DNA of 64,000 bases from Botryosphaeria dothidea (GCA_011503125.2 WWBZ02000011.1:124001-188000), one strand, 5' to 3'; positions 11,203-23,579 are shown, numbered from the stretch's first letter. Program-made: numbers and translations. Notes: generated from the letters alone by a model not told the origin.

Positions 11203-13345
11203 AATGCCAAGAGAGCGGCACCTGACGCTTAGAGCGTCTGCGACTAACTGCAAACAACTATTCTCCCGCCGCTTTGGTGTCAAACACAAGGCTGAAGACC
11301 CACCGGCTAGCACTGGCAGTTCGCAACTACGACAGGACCATGATTTTGGACTGGAAAATCAGCAGGCAAGATTCAGACTCTGGATCGATACCCTGGGAAT
11401 TTTCGCCAGCGGAAACGGATCAGCAGACCAGCGGTTAAGAAATGACCAAGATATGAAGGACGTATTTTTAGGTCTGCTTCATCAGCTGGCAGGCAAGTTA
11501 GAGCACTTGGACAAACCTGATCCTGATCCAGAGCCACTGTCAGATGAAAGCAGCTCTGACTCATCTTTTTTTTCGGTTCCCTCGTTAGAACTGAGTGAAG
11601 ATGAGGATTCGAAATCAGACGAAGCGTTCGAGACCAAGCAAAAGTGGCCGAAGTAGCGGACATAATCAATGATCTCTATAAATTCACGGCGTTCATCCGG
11701 AAATCTGGGTCAGCCACAGATGATGAAAGAGCGAGTTGGTGGGCCGAGGAAGAAGGAGAGCGACTCGAGAAGGAGCTCCAAGAGCTTGAGAAACACGCCT
11801 CGCGGAAGATCAGGGACCGTTATCCTAAACTTTCACAGAACTATTCAACGCTCCGAGGCCGCATCATCCACGCCATTATCCAGCGAAGAAGGCGACTTCT
11901 TTGTCGTGTAAGTCACCTACAAAAGGTTGAGAGGACACTGGCAATTGCACAAGTTCATCAAATTCTCTATGAGGTTGAGAGGCAAGGAAGTCCCCAGGAA
12001 CACATTTATGAATCAGGAAGTTGCAATGATGAACCAGCATCAGCTTCCAACCAAGAGAAGACAGAACAAGAAAAGGCAGTATACGCAATCAGCCCTTCAC
12101 CGAATTTTCTTCTCGAGAATTTGAATGTTACCCCTCCACCGAAGCCTGGAGTAATTGGCATTCCCGAAACTATATGTCCATATTGCGTCCTACCACTTGG
12201 CTCGAAACCTAAAGGGAAAGGTAACAAGTCTTCCTGGACGTAAGTTTCATCCGACTTCGTTTGAATTCCTGTATATCTAATTAGCCTCCAGACAACACCT
12301 GCTTCAGGATATTGAGCCTTATGTTTGCCTTTTTGATGACTGCGATACACCTGGCGAACAGTTCAAAACAAAGGAGGCATGGACACATCACATGGCCTGG
12401 AGGCATGCAAAGACTTGGTCTTGTCCGCACCCTGACCACCACAACGAGTCATTTGCTTCGCCGACAGCACTTGAAAAACATTTGAACGAAGATCATTGCG
12501 TTGCTTCCGACGCTGCTTCTTCAATGGCTGAGAAATCCGCGAAACCCGCATCGGATGTCCTAGCTGTATTTGCAATGCGTTGCGGATTACAAGATTCGAT
12601 GGGAAAAAGGGCGGCCTGTCCTTTTTGTGATGATCCAAATGCATCATATGATGTTTTGGAGGACAGCCATATAGCAAGCTTCGACGCAGAGTCATCAAGA
12701 AAGATTTGTTCGCACATTGCAGGGCACTTAGAAATGCTTGCATTACTGTCCTTGCCAACAGAGGAAGACAACACCAAGCAGGATTCACATGTCACAAACC
12801 CCAGTGGTAACACACTAATGGCATGTCAGACATATGACGAAATTCAACAAGAGTTCCGAATTTGGCTTGATACGGCAAAAATCAAGAAACTCGGCGGAGC
12901 ACAACTGGACGAAAGGCCTTCTTACGTCCCAGACCAGAAGATCGAGTATTTCACTGCCGATAGGAACATCAAAAAACTCCTGGAGCGCCTTGATCCTGAT
13001 AACACGCTGGTACCGTATCAAGACACGATCGTGAATGAATATCGAAAGGTGTTCTGCATCTTGCTCATGATCGGCCGGGCTCAACATATCAGGACATTCA
13101 TCAAGCACGATAACCTCAATGACGGCAAGCTGCCTTTTGAGGGAAAGCCTCCACAGTTTCCATTGGCCTTGGAATGCCAAGACTTCTTCCAGAGGTTCCA
13201 AGAAGTTCAATGGCAGTTTTGCGCGATGCCATTCACCTACAACATGGATCTTGTATACAACGACGCCAGAATCCTACCAATCATGACAAAAGATGCCATC
13301 GGGTCAGGAGGAAGCTCACTCATCTTCAAGGTTGTCATCAACACA
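11203..13345 (+). pseudogene. C2H2 zinc-finger / truncated protein kinase gene (fungal acuF-like annotation family), frameshifted
   Basis: The order of segments is typical of a large fungal family. It starts with RFRLWIDTLGIF (about 11370), then an acidic linker, then a C2H2-like block (CPYCVLPLG, YVCLFDDCDTPGEQF, HHMAWRHAKTWSC, ALEKHLNEDH), then CPFCDD...ICSHIAGHLEMLALLSLP, and last a kinase start with glycine loop GSGGSSLIFKV. A 52-nt intron at 12240-12291 (GTAAGT...CCAG) joins the zinc-finger exons in frame. Two defects are visible. The frame slips by one base near 11640-11644 (KQK to VAEV) with no good intron to explain it. The kinase domain stops soon after its glycine loop at about 13345, where the sequence becomes the antisense of the neighbouring GPI-type gene. 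The start is uncertain: 11203 is the first in-frame ATG and the N-terminus is probably missing. The role is unknown. Confidence 0.7.
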
Positions 13346-14064
13346 GCAACAAGAACCCCAAAAGTTGCCGCCGCGGACACGGCATCAAACCTGCCAGCAG
13401 CAGCACCTGCCGACGGAGATGACGATGCCGGAGACGAAGCAGAACCACCCGTCGCGCTCGCGGTGGCGGCCGCCCTCAGCTTCTCCACGCCGGCCGTCAC
13501 CACCAACCGGCCCCACATGGTCGCCACGTGTTCCAGCGGCAGGAAAGCCTCCTGGTCGAAGACGACGCGCGCCGCCTCGTCGACCATGTGGTTGTCCCAC
13601 GTCGCGGGCCCGTCGGTCGCCGCCACCGTCACCGTCCCGAGCCCGCACGCCTGGTCCATCGTCAATCCGCTGCGGGTGTACGCCAGGCTCACTGAGTGCT
13701 ACGGCCCCGCCACTAGCGTCATGCCGTCCGTCGGGATCGCGCAAGCCCCGGACACGAAGAGGCTGAAGGGGTCGGTCTCGGCGGGGTGCGCGGGGTTGGT
13801 GACGGTGGGCGTGGCGGAGGAGGCGCCGGGCGGACAGTGGATATGGTAGGTCTCTTGCGAGGGGTCAGTGGCGTTGGTGCCGATGACGGAGGCGTGGGGC
13901 GTGAGGGCTGGGATGGGGTTGAAGAAGGTGGTTGTGAGGAAGGTGGGGTTGTTGTTGCTGGTGTCGGCAGTCTTGGTGGCGGTGGTGGTTGTGTTGCTGC
14001 TGGTCTGCGCCGTGACTGGTGCGGCGGTGCTGGCGAGGAGGATGAAGAGGGTTGTTTTATGCAT
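13340..14064 (-). pseudogene. GPI-anchored-type secreted protein gene with in-frame stop
   Basis: From the ATG at 14064 the minus frame starts with a signal peptide (TTLFILLASTAAPVTAQ) and a Thr/Asn-rich stretch. It then runs through a conserved-looking body (TYHIHCPPGASSATPTVT, CAIPTDGMTLVAGP) to a TAG at 13699-13701. The same frame continues beyond it (HSVSLAYTRSGLTMDQ, WGRLVVTAGVEKLRAAATA) to an Ala/Ser-rich tail and a hydrophobic end (FGVLVAVLMTTL) like a GPI-attachment signal. The TAG therefore looks like a nonsense mutation and not the natural end. Its downstream end is fused at about 13345 to the antisense of the broken kinase gene. If translated as is, it would give a secreted 121-residue fragment. 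This family commonly sits at the cell surface; its function is unknown. Confidence 0.65.
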
Positions 14065-14838
14065 GGTTGCTGTTTTCCGACCGAGGTGGTGAAATTGACG
14101 GACAATTGAGAGACTTAGTGGAGGGGACGACCACTGGCCAACTGGAAACTTGCTGCAAGGCGAATGGCCAAGTAATTTCTGCTTTCGATCTTGTTGGCAC
14201 ATTCAATCCATTTATTCTTACTTTCTGTCACCGCATCGCTTCATAATACGGGACGCCGCAACACAGAAGGATCTTGAAGTTGTGGGCCATGGAGAAAGAC
14301 TTCCTTTTGCTGGCTAGTGATGGGACACAGGCTTCGTCTTACGTCCAGCAAGGTTTGTTCGCTTACTTCGCAGTGGGACGAGAAGGATTTGCCAAGATGT
14401 GAATACGGCGGTTCAGCCGAGCATCCGTTCGACTTGGTTCCAGCTGCTCGTACCCATCGCTAGATACAACCGCTGTCGACCTTTGGTAAAACACTACGGC
14501 AGAAAGGGACTGTCTTTGGGTGTCGCACACAACTGAAACCTGAGAGCTACCCGGTATGTTTTACGATGCCATAGCCGCCAGTGACTTAACTGAATACTAG
14601 TGAGATACACCAACTAGTCAAAGCTCATTATCACTATTCAGGTATTTAGTGTGTTCATCAAACAATCAAACCTTCAAAATAATCGAGCAGAGTCGTTACC
14701 GCGAAAGCAGGACTTTTCAACTCACTGTAAGAACTTCAACTTCGACTGCTGTCCAACCGCGCTACACCTGGTGGAATACGATTGTAAAGTAGCATATGTG
14801 CTGCTGCTCACTTGTTGAATGGTAACACATTCTCGTTA
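14065..14838. other. Intergenic, no gene seen
   Basis: No exon is recognisable. The region lies between two minus-strand genes and should contain the GPI-type gene's promoter. Confidence 0.45.
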
Positions 14839-16413
14839 TCAAAGCAACCCATCCGCACAAAAAGACTTCTCCAAAACATTGACTGTATGAGGAGAAAAGA
14901 CTTTCCGCACCACATCCAGCGGGCTGAGCCTCTCCCGAGACCCCCCTCTCTCCCACATGCGCTGCCCTGGGCTTCGAATGTACAAGTTAGCGCGTCCCGT
15001 AGCCTCCGAAGTGAGGATCCGCTCCACCGGAAACACGCCGAAGAACAGCGCGTCGACGCCATAGTGCTCTCGCTGCTTGGAGATCTTCTTGGGCAGCTGG
15101 TCCGCCCGCGCGTAGATGCGCCACTCACTCGGGCTGTCCACCTGGATCATCAGGACCCTCTCGCGGTCAGGCACGGCGGCCGCCACACCCGCCTTGCGCC
15201 TCTCCTGCCGCTTCTCGAGGACCAGCTGCAGAAACTGGTAGACATGACAAGCGCCAAAGAGCTCCTGCGGCGTGGATGGAGCGCCAGCGGCGCCCAGAAG
15301 CTCAAGAAACTCTGTCCAAAGGCTTCCGTGGCCGCCGTTGCGCAGCGCGCAGAGGACGCTCTCGACGTCCGTCACAACGCTATCATGTGCGTCCGCTGCC
15401 ATGATACGCCGCAGGACCTCCTCGCCTGCTTCCATGCCGCTGGCCTGGGCGATAGAGACACTTGCCGCCTCGAGGTTGCGGATGCCTTGGACAGCGAGCT
15501 CGGCGGCTATGGCTTCGCGGAAAGCATTTCCGATCCGTGCGCGGCGCCGCTGCACGATTTCCGCATAGCGCTGTCTGTCCTCGCTGGTGCAGTGGCCTCC
15601 TTTGCGCGCTTGAACGGCCAAGAAGTAGTATTGCATGTCGGGCAGGTCGAGTGTGATGTGGAGGGGTCTCCCGTCAGAGACAGATGAACGGAGACGGTCG
15701 TGGATGATTGCGGCCATCTTGGCGATGGCGGAGGCCAGACGGCATATCCCCTCAGTCTCTTAGAGCGTAGGTGGGGAGCTTTTGAGGCGACTGATGGTTG
15801 TTTCGGCACTTTCGTTGCTCCAGCACATGCGTGAGAGCAGGGCGATTGCGTTGCTGACATCGTGGCCCGCAGGTCCGACAACGACGCCCATGGACCAGAG
15901 ACGGAGGCCGGTGTGGATTTCGACTGAGTCGAAGTTCGGGTTGCCAGCGGTATTTAGGAGGCTGTCCGCGGCCTTGATGTTGGATGATCTCACACACCAG
16001 AAGTCGGTTGAGAAGATAGGCTCGCTCGAAGAAGTAGTGCCGGGAAATGTGAACCGCATTTCATGGAATTTGGTGGCATTGAACCTGTCCGGCTTTGCTC
16101 TGTCGCCCAGTTCCTCGACGAAAACAGAATGACCAGCCGTCATGGCGGTAGCGGGCCTTGAGTCGCTGTCGCTGTGTCGGCCACTTAGAAACCGCTCGAC
16201 CCTCGCAGCTGACTTCATAGAATTGGAAAGGAGCCACTCTCTGTCAATATTTTTTTGCTGGACGGCGAGCTGCTTGGAAGATGAAGCTTTCTTGGAGATG
16301 AAGTAGTAGCCGTGCACGTCTTCCAATTTCCGGACACCATCATTTTCTCTCAAGTTAATGTTTGCCACAGTTGAGTCCGCTTTGGTAGCTGAAAGAAACG
16401 GCAATCGAGGCAC
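14839..16413 (-). pseudogene. Hypothetical protein gene with a single in-frame TAA
   Basis: Two long minus-strand frames, 16413-15760 and 15717-14839, lie in the same reading frame and are separated by one TAA (15760-15762). The codons after the stop read ETEGICRLASAIAKM straight into the second part. Together they would be about 525 codons. A CAA-to-TAA change explains the stop, and no GT donor nearby would remove it. The upstream boundary is uncertain: the open frame extends past 16413 without an in-frame ATG, and a TTTCAG near 16500 may be a splice acceptor of a missing first exon. I recognise no family. The C-terminal half is Arg/Ala/Glu-rich, without signal peptide or membrane helix. It could be a pseudogene, or two genes if the second starts at its Met (15717). 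Confidence 0.55.
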
Positions 16414-16499
16414 ATCAGGAGGACCACGGAGTGGAACCGGGTGATGGCCTATCTGTTTGGTTTGGTCGTCGTAGTTGGCACGTGTAGCGCCTGTTGTCT

Positions 16500-18105
16500 T
16501 GCTGAAACAATGACGGTGGCCATCCTTTCAGGGAAACAGAAAGTCGTATTATGACGATTTCAGAGAAAAGATGAAAGAAATAATGGATGCTGATTTTCAA
16601 GTGATCGCAGGTCTTGCATGTCTTTATATTGAATGCTGAATGGGGTGGGCGCTGCCAAACACCGCAACTGCCCGACAAGCCACCCTCACTGTCCTACACC
16701 ATATCCAGCACCTAATTCCCCCATTATCCAACAATTTCCATCCAAGACAAACTCGAGTAAGCTGACTTCGGCAAGGTTCTAATTGAGACTGAATAAGTAT
16801 CCCGTTTCCGCCGATGGGTGCGACGAACGGTACACATCTAGACGGACAGCCCCGCGAATATCCTTGTGAAGTTCCGAGTTCTGGGGCTCCGTGATATCAG
16901 GATCTACTAGCTTGCTGCCGGCTCATAGCACCATTTCCCAGATCAAGCAATACCATTTGTCAGAGCCAATCCCTTGCTCTTTGGGTGGTCTGAGGTTTGC
17001 TGCCGGTCTTGTGCAGGGAGACAATTTCTGTTCACCTACATTCCCTCCTTCGGGAAAAGGACAAAGTGACGCAATAGAAAATCTACCAGGACAGTGGAAC
17101 CATATGCCATTACACCATCGCTCAGCCAGCCTCAAACTCTCATCCGCTGGCAAGTTTCCCTTGCCACTGAGGTCTCCATTACTCTCAGGTAGGACGAGAT
17201 CTTCGTGACACTGGCTTCATTCACTCTGGTTGGGTGCTTTGCTGCACTATCCCGAATAGTGCGGATGATCGGTACCAATGATGTGGACCGTATTGGTGTT
17301 ACGGGCACCTACTCAAGATCAGTTACCCGCTGCTCTCCGTAGACGAGCCCTTGTACTACCAACGGCGCAGATCCACCGCCAGCGAGATATTAGCCACATC
17401 AAAGCCCCTTGCACTGCCAGATTGTGAAATTGTTGGGCGTACTGCTTGACGAGGAACCATGCCATCAGGAGAAAGATTTCTCCAATGCTCCTTGGGAACA
17501 CGTGGATGGGTCATGGAAGAGCGTTTCCTTGCGCCACAAACAATTCATTACGTTACAATCCAGCTCGTCTGGGGATATCAGTGGCCTTTTTCGAATCATC
17601 AGAGACTGCCGAGTTTGATACAAGACGCGTAGAAGGCAGGAAGTTGGATCTCAATATTGAGCTGGACCAGAGCCATCGTATTTGTCGGTCTTGACTAGCG
17701 TATGAAGCTCACCTTCAAAGATAAACCGGCTGCCATGAAAAATATTATGACAACGCCTCTGAGATCGAGGCTGTGCTGCTGAATACATTGCTGGGGGTAT
17801 TCAATTGGCTGGTGTTTGAACCATGCAATATTCAATCCAACTCTGGACACGCATATGGCAGGATAATGATCAAATATGTTCACCAGACTACAGAAGCTGC
17901 CGGAAAAGACTGGAATTCAGAGCAATACACATTGAAGGTCTTTCCAATAGACGTAATTTTCTCCCCCATTTGACACAATGGCCATCCTTGAGGTCACACG
18001 CTGAATGAAAAACACGGAAAAATTAGACTCGCACCGAATCCCGTCAGCCATTGATCCCTTTTAGAGTCAAAGTACATGCTCGGGTTAGTTGCTATTCCCA
18101 TTACG
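16500..18105. other. Intergenic, no gene seen
   Basis: About 1.6 kb with only short frames on both strands and no recognisable repeat. The 3' end of the nitrilase gene borders it at 18106. Confidence 0.45.
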
Positions 18106-19537
18106 CTAGGCGCGTAGCGGCACCTTCGTAATTAAAGGCGACTTTACGCCGTTGGTCGGCTTAGTCGCGCCAAACATTCCAGTCTTCTCATTCCTGGGGT
18201 TCGGAGGCTCAAGCGGCAGGTGCAGGCCCAGTCTCTCACGCGTGGAGTAGGTCGCGATGGTGCCGTCCGGGTCGGCCTCGGTCACCAGCTCCTTACGACG
18301 CGTGTCGACAAGGAGACGGATGAGATCCGGGCGCATGTAGTGGCCGCCGTAGTCAATGATGGCTTTAGGGATGTGCGTCTCGTTGAGATCGATCTATCTT
18401 CACGTCAGTGGAGATCGAGTGGCAGATCGGGGGCGCTTACATCGGCCATCAAGAGACCGTCGAAATCCTGATCCGCTCTGGCAACACAGGAACCGTCTGG
18501 GGCAAAGATGCGGGACCAAGCATTGTACGGAGAAGGGTCCGTCTCGGGCTCGACGCCGGCCGGCGTGTTTTTCTTGATCCCGTCAACGCTGAGGCGCTGG
18601 AAAGGGGCCAGCACCCAGGTGCCCACTTCCGCAGCGTACGCGGGGGTGATCATGTCTGCCCACTGCTCGCCTGTGTTCGTCGCGGGATCTGGTGCGATCC
18701 TGCAGGCATCGGCAGGGGCAACGGGCCATGCGGCAATGTGGATCTGCTCGCCGCAGGACACGTTGAGACACTTGAGGAAAGGATTCATGTTCTCCCAGCA
18801 ATTGAGCTGGCCAAGGCGGCCGATGTCGGTGTCGGTGACAGACATGAAAGTGTCGCCGGCGCCATCACCGTAGATCAGCTTCTCCACGTGGCTGGGCTTG
18901 ATCTTGCGACGATGATTGATGATGTCTCCGTTCGGAGCAATCAACACCTGCGCAAGGAAACAGGTGGCGTAGTCGATCTCCGAAAAACCCATGGAGACGT
19001 AGCTGAGTTGAGTCAGCAGAGGTAGAACAGCTGCAGGTAGCCCGCTCGTACATCTGGTTCTCGCGAGCCGCATGACGGATGCTTCTCATCTCTTCCGAAT
19101 CAACTCTCAGACTGTTCTCACGGTAGACCTTGATCATTGGCAGTGATTGAAGGTAGTTGACCTGTGCATCGTTTAGTGTTTTCAACGAAAAATAGGTCGA
19201 GTATTACTACCTTCCAGAGCCAGTATGGATATCCCGGAATCCCTGGATAGTTGTGAGAAGACAGACCGCAGTGAAGCGAGGTACATACACGTTTCCGGAA
19301 AGCCAATCAGTTTACATCCTGTCCTCCCTGCTTCATTGATCCAGTGAATTGTCTTCTGGACGCCCAGTTCAAGGTCAAACCACTGCAGATGATTAACTTG
19401 TGAGTATAGTAGGCGTGGAAGATCACGTACGCCAGGCTCAGTAACAACCTGTTCTGTCGTCAGAATGCTCTGCACACGACATTCAGGCGAAAGGGACTTA
19501 CCGCTGCGGCTTTATACTTGGTGATATGGGCTGGCAT
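18106..19537 (-). CDS. Nitrilase / cyanide hydratase family enzyme
   Basis: This C-N hydrolase converts an organic nitrile to acid or amide, or cyanide to formamide. Seven minus-strand exons join in phase: 19537-19502, 19448-19431, 19382-19289, 19242-19211, 19161-19052, 19002-18441 and 18393-18106, giving 379 residues. All introns are GT-AG and 46-53 nt. The catalytic triad is complete: Glu48 (GFPETW), Lys130 ([10 protein letters not shown]) and Cys165 ([10 protein letters not shown]), at spacings normal for fungal nitrilases. The start [12 protein letters not shown] and the C-terminal [17 protein letters not shown] are family hallmarks. Exon 2 is only 18 nt and encodes VVTEPG. Nitrilase and cyanide hydratase cannot be told apart with confidence here. 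It probably acts in the cytosol in nitrile detoxification or nitrogen use. No defect is seen. Confidence 0.93.
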
Positions 19538-21083
19538 TTTTTCAAGGCTTGGTGGTCAAATCTTCGGGGTGTTTTCAGAGGTGAGACAATGCTGCTGGAC
19601 TTCTGTGGCGATTCGGCAGTCCATATGTGGGAGAATGGAGGTTTAAATACATTAAAATTCCTTCCACAGAGCGAGGAACTCCCAAAGGTTCCTCCCTTGG
19701 ACCGACGGATCACGCAAGATTGCCCTTCCCAGTTTTGCAGGACCTTCTCCGCTTACCCCGCCCAAGGTGTAAGAACTGTAGATGTGAGAAGTAAGTTTCA
19801 CTCACATATCCCCACTGCTTTTGGCCGAGCTGCGGCTGCCAGAGAAGCAGATTGTCCCCGAAGGATCAGTTGAATGCTGTAACCAAAAAACCTCTGGGCC
19901 TGGATTGATGTTGTTGTGGATGATAAGAAACCCAGCGGGTTGGTAACTGCGGCATGCCAAACTCTATTGGTCCCGAACGCTGCATTCTGCATAAACACTC
20001 CGCCGTCAGGCCCTGGTGCCGTGCGATGGGATGCTCATGCCAGAAAGACTGTTCAGTAACGTTGGTCTTGTCGACCTGCACTGGCCAGAACCCCCTCGCT
20101 TCGAATGACAGTGCCGGCCAGTAGTTGCATGATTTCGAGTATTCAGTATCTAAAGTAACCCTGAGTTTCTAGAGAACCGTCCAGGAAAGGAGTCAAGGAC
20201 GGTTAACTACGCTCGAAGCCTACATCGTACGGTTGAGATAGTGGCAAAGGACGGCAGTGGATCATCGGGCAGGCGACCAATAATCTGGACGGAGCGAACA
20301 GGGTGCAATGTTGCAGTTCAGTGCGAGATCATTGGAGGGCTGATTACTCAACTTATGAATTGAACAAAGACCAAGGTTGTGAATTAGTGTGGGCTAATGA
20401 ACACTGGATTTCAGAACTATTGTTGCACGTACCATTCCTACCGGTAAACTCAATGGGCTGATGAGGACCACAATCAATCAGACAAGACCCAGGAGTTGGA
20501 AATGTTTGCTGACGTGGACGTCTGCGGCTCCGCAACTAATCCCGGCTTATCAGCCCACTCACGTCCACTAAACTCGCTTCTTTGGCAAGATATGGACTTT
20601 GTGTGATGACGTTACTGGCCAAGATCAAGACATTGGACTGTCCTTGCAAATCCTCCATGGCGCTTTCGCGTGGATCTCCAACTTATCACGAGTACTTTCC
20701 TAGCCTGAGCGTGGATTAAACTTACCAACAATAATGTTTTATGAATAGCTTTCGACGCCTTGCCCATTTTATACAAAGAGAATCCACAAGATGTTTTGTG
20801 TTTGACTGAACAGTTGCTGACGGAATTGGATCGTCTTCCAGGACAAACAGGGCTTGGACTTGGCATTGAGACATTTCTAGTGAGTTCTTATCTCCTCACC
20901 GTAGGACATGGGATCCGGCTCTTGGTCAGCACAACCCCAGTGGCAGTTTGGGGACGATAGGGAGAGCCAGAAACGGACCGTCTGTTCATCCGATAAGTAA
21001 CCCCGCTTTCTTTCTTCCGGCTCGCTCCGCCTGGCACCAACTCTTTTCAAGCTGCGGCATTGCTTTGATGTACACGTACATTC
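19538..21083. other. Intergenic between nitrilase and Zn2Cys6 regulator
   Basis: About 1.5 kb between two divergently transcribed genes, long enough to hold both promoters. No exon or repeat is recognisable. Confidence 0.45.
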
Positions 21084-23579
21084 ATGCCACAACCTCCTCT
21101 TGCCAAACGATCCTGCAACAGATGCCATTCGAAGAAGATCAAGGTTCCTCATTCCGGCCTCTGCTCATCACGTGACAAGAATGTAACGCGTCGCAGTGTA
21201 ATCGCGGATTGCCGCAATGCATTCCATGTTCTCGGTCCCAGCAGGCGTGCCTGTATGAGCAACGGAAACGAACGCCACTGACACGGAAGTGAGATTTCAT
21301 TCCCGTCTGCGAACGCCCAGAATCTGACGGTGATCAGATACGTCACTCAAGTTGAGCGTCAACTTGCAGAAGCTCGCGCACTGGTGCAGCGTTATGAATC
21401 TGGATCTGGATCTGCAATAGATTCTAGAGGTTTATTATCAGAAGCTAGTCTACATGGCTGCAGTAGTGAGGCCCCAGAATCCACCATCACTGCCTCTGGA
21501 CAAGACGATGCGGTACCGCCGCTCGGCAGTGACCCGGCGCTCGTGGCCTCGACCACAAGTCGTGACGCATCGGTCTTACAAACCCAAATCCATGCACACG
21601 GCAACTCTATTGCCATTGGCGACTTGCGGGCCGCATACCGTGTCCCTGATCTTTCCTCCCAGGGTCAGAGGAAGCGAGGTGCCACGAACCCGGATACAAT
21701 AACCTTCCCGCTCGAGCCAACGCCGGCGTCTGTCTCTGGTAACTTGGAGTGGGATGAGCGAAACGTGTCGAGGCAATCCAAGTTGAATGACGGCATGGGG
21801 AACCTTGCGGTTGGTGGTAACGATGGTTATCTCGGTGGGCTGTTTCCGCTTAACAGACTGCGTGCCATTGGCCGGCTGACTGATATCGGTGGCAGGTGTC
21901 GCGTCTGGCGCATCGTTTCTGCATCTGACAGAGCTGAGTCAGTCACCAGAAGACGGGGATGCAAGGATTGCAGGCCCATCCAATCATGGCAGCCGAGAAT
22001 CTCCAGTGCCACTCTTCCAACGGGCACCACAACCATCCCGACTCGACGCCTTCTTGGACGATTACTTTGGTCTCTACCACCACTCGTACCCCATCATTCA
22101 TGAGGCCACCTTCCGAGCAGAATACATGGAAGTGATTCCGCGGCCTCCCGGAACGCTCTGGCATGTTCTGCTCTACGTGGTTGCAGCGCTGGGCGCGTGC
22201 ACGTCTGGCAAGTACCAGCCCGGCACGGATATGGTTCTGTTCGAAGAAGCAAAAAGCAGGTTGACGTTCGACATTCTCGAAATCGGGAGCATGATGCTGG
22301 TTCAAGTGCTCGCCCTTATCGCGAACTTTGTGCAAAAAGCAAACAAGCCAAACTCCGGGTACAACTACCTGGGCCTGGCGAAACGAGTTGCTGTCGGCAT
22401 CGGCCTGCACAGAGAATACTCTGACTGGGCGGTAAAGCCTTGGCAAGTGGAGATGCGCCGTCGGGTGTGGTGGTGCCTGGTCATCTTCGATGTCGGTGCA
22501 TCGATTACTTTCTCGCGGCCAATCGAGCTGCCTACTGGCGTTGACATTGGTCTCCCCAGAAATTATAGCGATACAGTGCGTCGCCCACTCTGCCTTCAGT
22601 GTCTACTCACTGACCTGGGACATCTGAGAACAGGACCTCACCAGGGCCACGCATAGTCAGCCCCCGGAGTCCGCAGAAACAACCATCTACACAAACATCC
22701 GGTGCCAGGCTCTGTTCGATCTCGCCATCAAGGACATCTACTCTGCTCTCATCAGCGGCGACTATCCCTCACCGGACGCTCTCCTCGCCCTTGACGATTC
22801 GCGAATCAGGCGCTGGCTGGCCGACCTACCGACATATTTCCAAGAACATGTGCCGCAACCACCTAGATTTGCTCTGTGCCATGCCATCCTGCATTCACGA
22901 TGGCGAAACTTCCTAATCATCATGTACCGTCCGTTTGTGATCCGTTCCGCCATACTGCAGAACAAAGCTCGCACTGCAGCAACAGAACGGGAGAGTGTTG
23001 GGGATGAGCAGCAGAACGACTCGGGCTCGCCAATCGACCTCGCCATCCGAAGATGCCTCCAAGCAGCCTCCGAAACGATCGCAAGAATCTCCTCTTTCTG
23101 GTTCGATGGAACCGGAAGCCAAAAGACGCCCATGGCGTGCTGGTACGGCATATTCTTCCTTTTCCAGGCCGTCATCATACCCGTTGTCTCGCTTCGCAAC
23201 GAGCCACAATCCGAGAACGCAGACGATTGGCGGCAGCAGGTACGACAGGCGGCACGCACGCTGGAGGATATGGTCCATGTCAACACGACGGCGGCGCGGT
23301 GTTTGCAGGTGGTCTCCCGACTTTGCGGACCGTTCCTACTGGAAGACGATATCATGGCGACGGAGGAGAGTCCACAAACGCAGCTGAACAATTTGAATTC
23401 CCTCCTCTGGCCGCTCGACTCGACGCAGTTTGAGTATGGTTCGGTGCCGTAAGTTGGAACTCTACACCCCCATTTTTTCTCGGTAGAGGCAGGGCCAATG
23501 GAAGCTGACATCTCTCAATAGTGGCGATAGGGGGATTACTGAATTTTTCAACCAGCTCCCAGGGATCCAGTGGGATTGA
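21084..23579 (+). CDS. Zn2Cys6 fungal-specific transcription factor
   Basis: This nuclear regulator has an N-terminal Zn2Cys6 cluster, a coiled-coil-like stretch (TQVERQLAEARALVQRYES) and a fungal_trans middle-homology domain (FLDDYFGLYHHSYPIIHEATF; GLAKRVAVGIGLHREYSDW; RRRVWWCLVIFD). Exons: 21084-21143, 21182-21288, 21338-21834, 21896-22575, 22634-23448 and 23522-23579, about 738 residues. The last intron removes an apparent stop at 23450 and adds a tail GITEFFNQLPGIQWD. The cysteine spacing C-X2-C-X6-C-X11-C-X2-C-X6-C is met only if bases 21144-21181 are removed. That 38-nt segment starts GT but ends AA, so either the splice is unusual or the binding domain is damaged. It is divergent from the nitrilase gene, which may or may not be its target. 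Confidence 0.82.

Noticed and set aside
13346..13849. C-terminal extension of the C2H2/kinase frame
   Set aside because: It is antisense to the GPI-type gene and has no kinase features, so I end the gene at about 13345.
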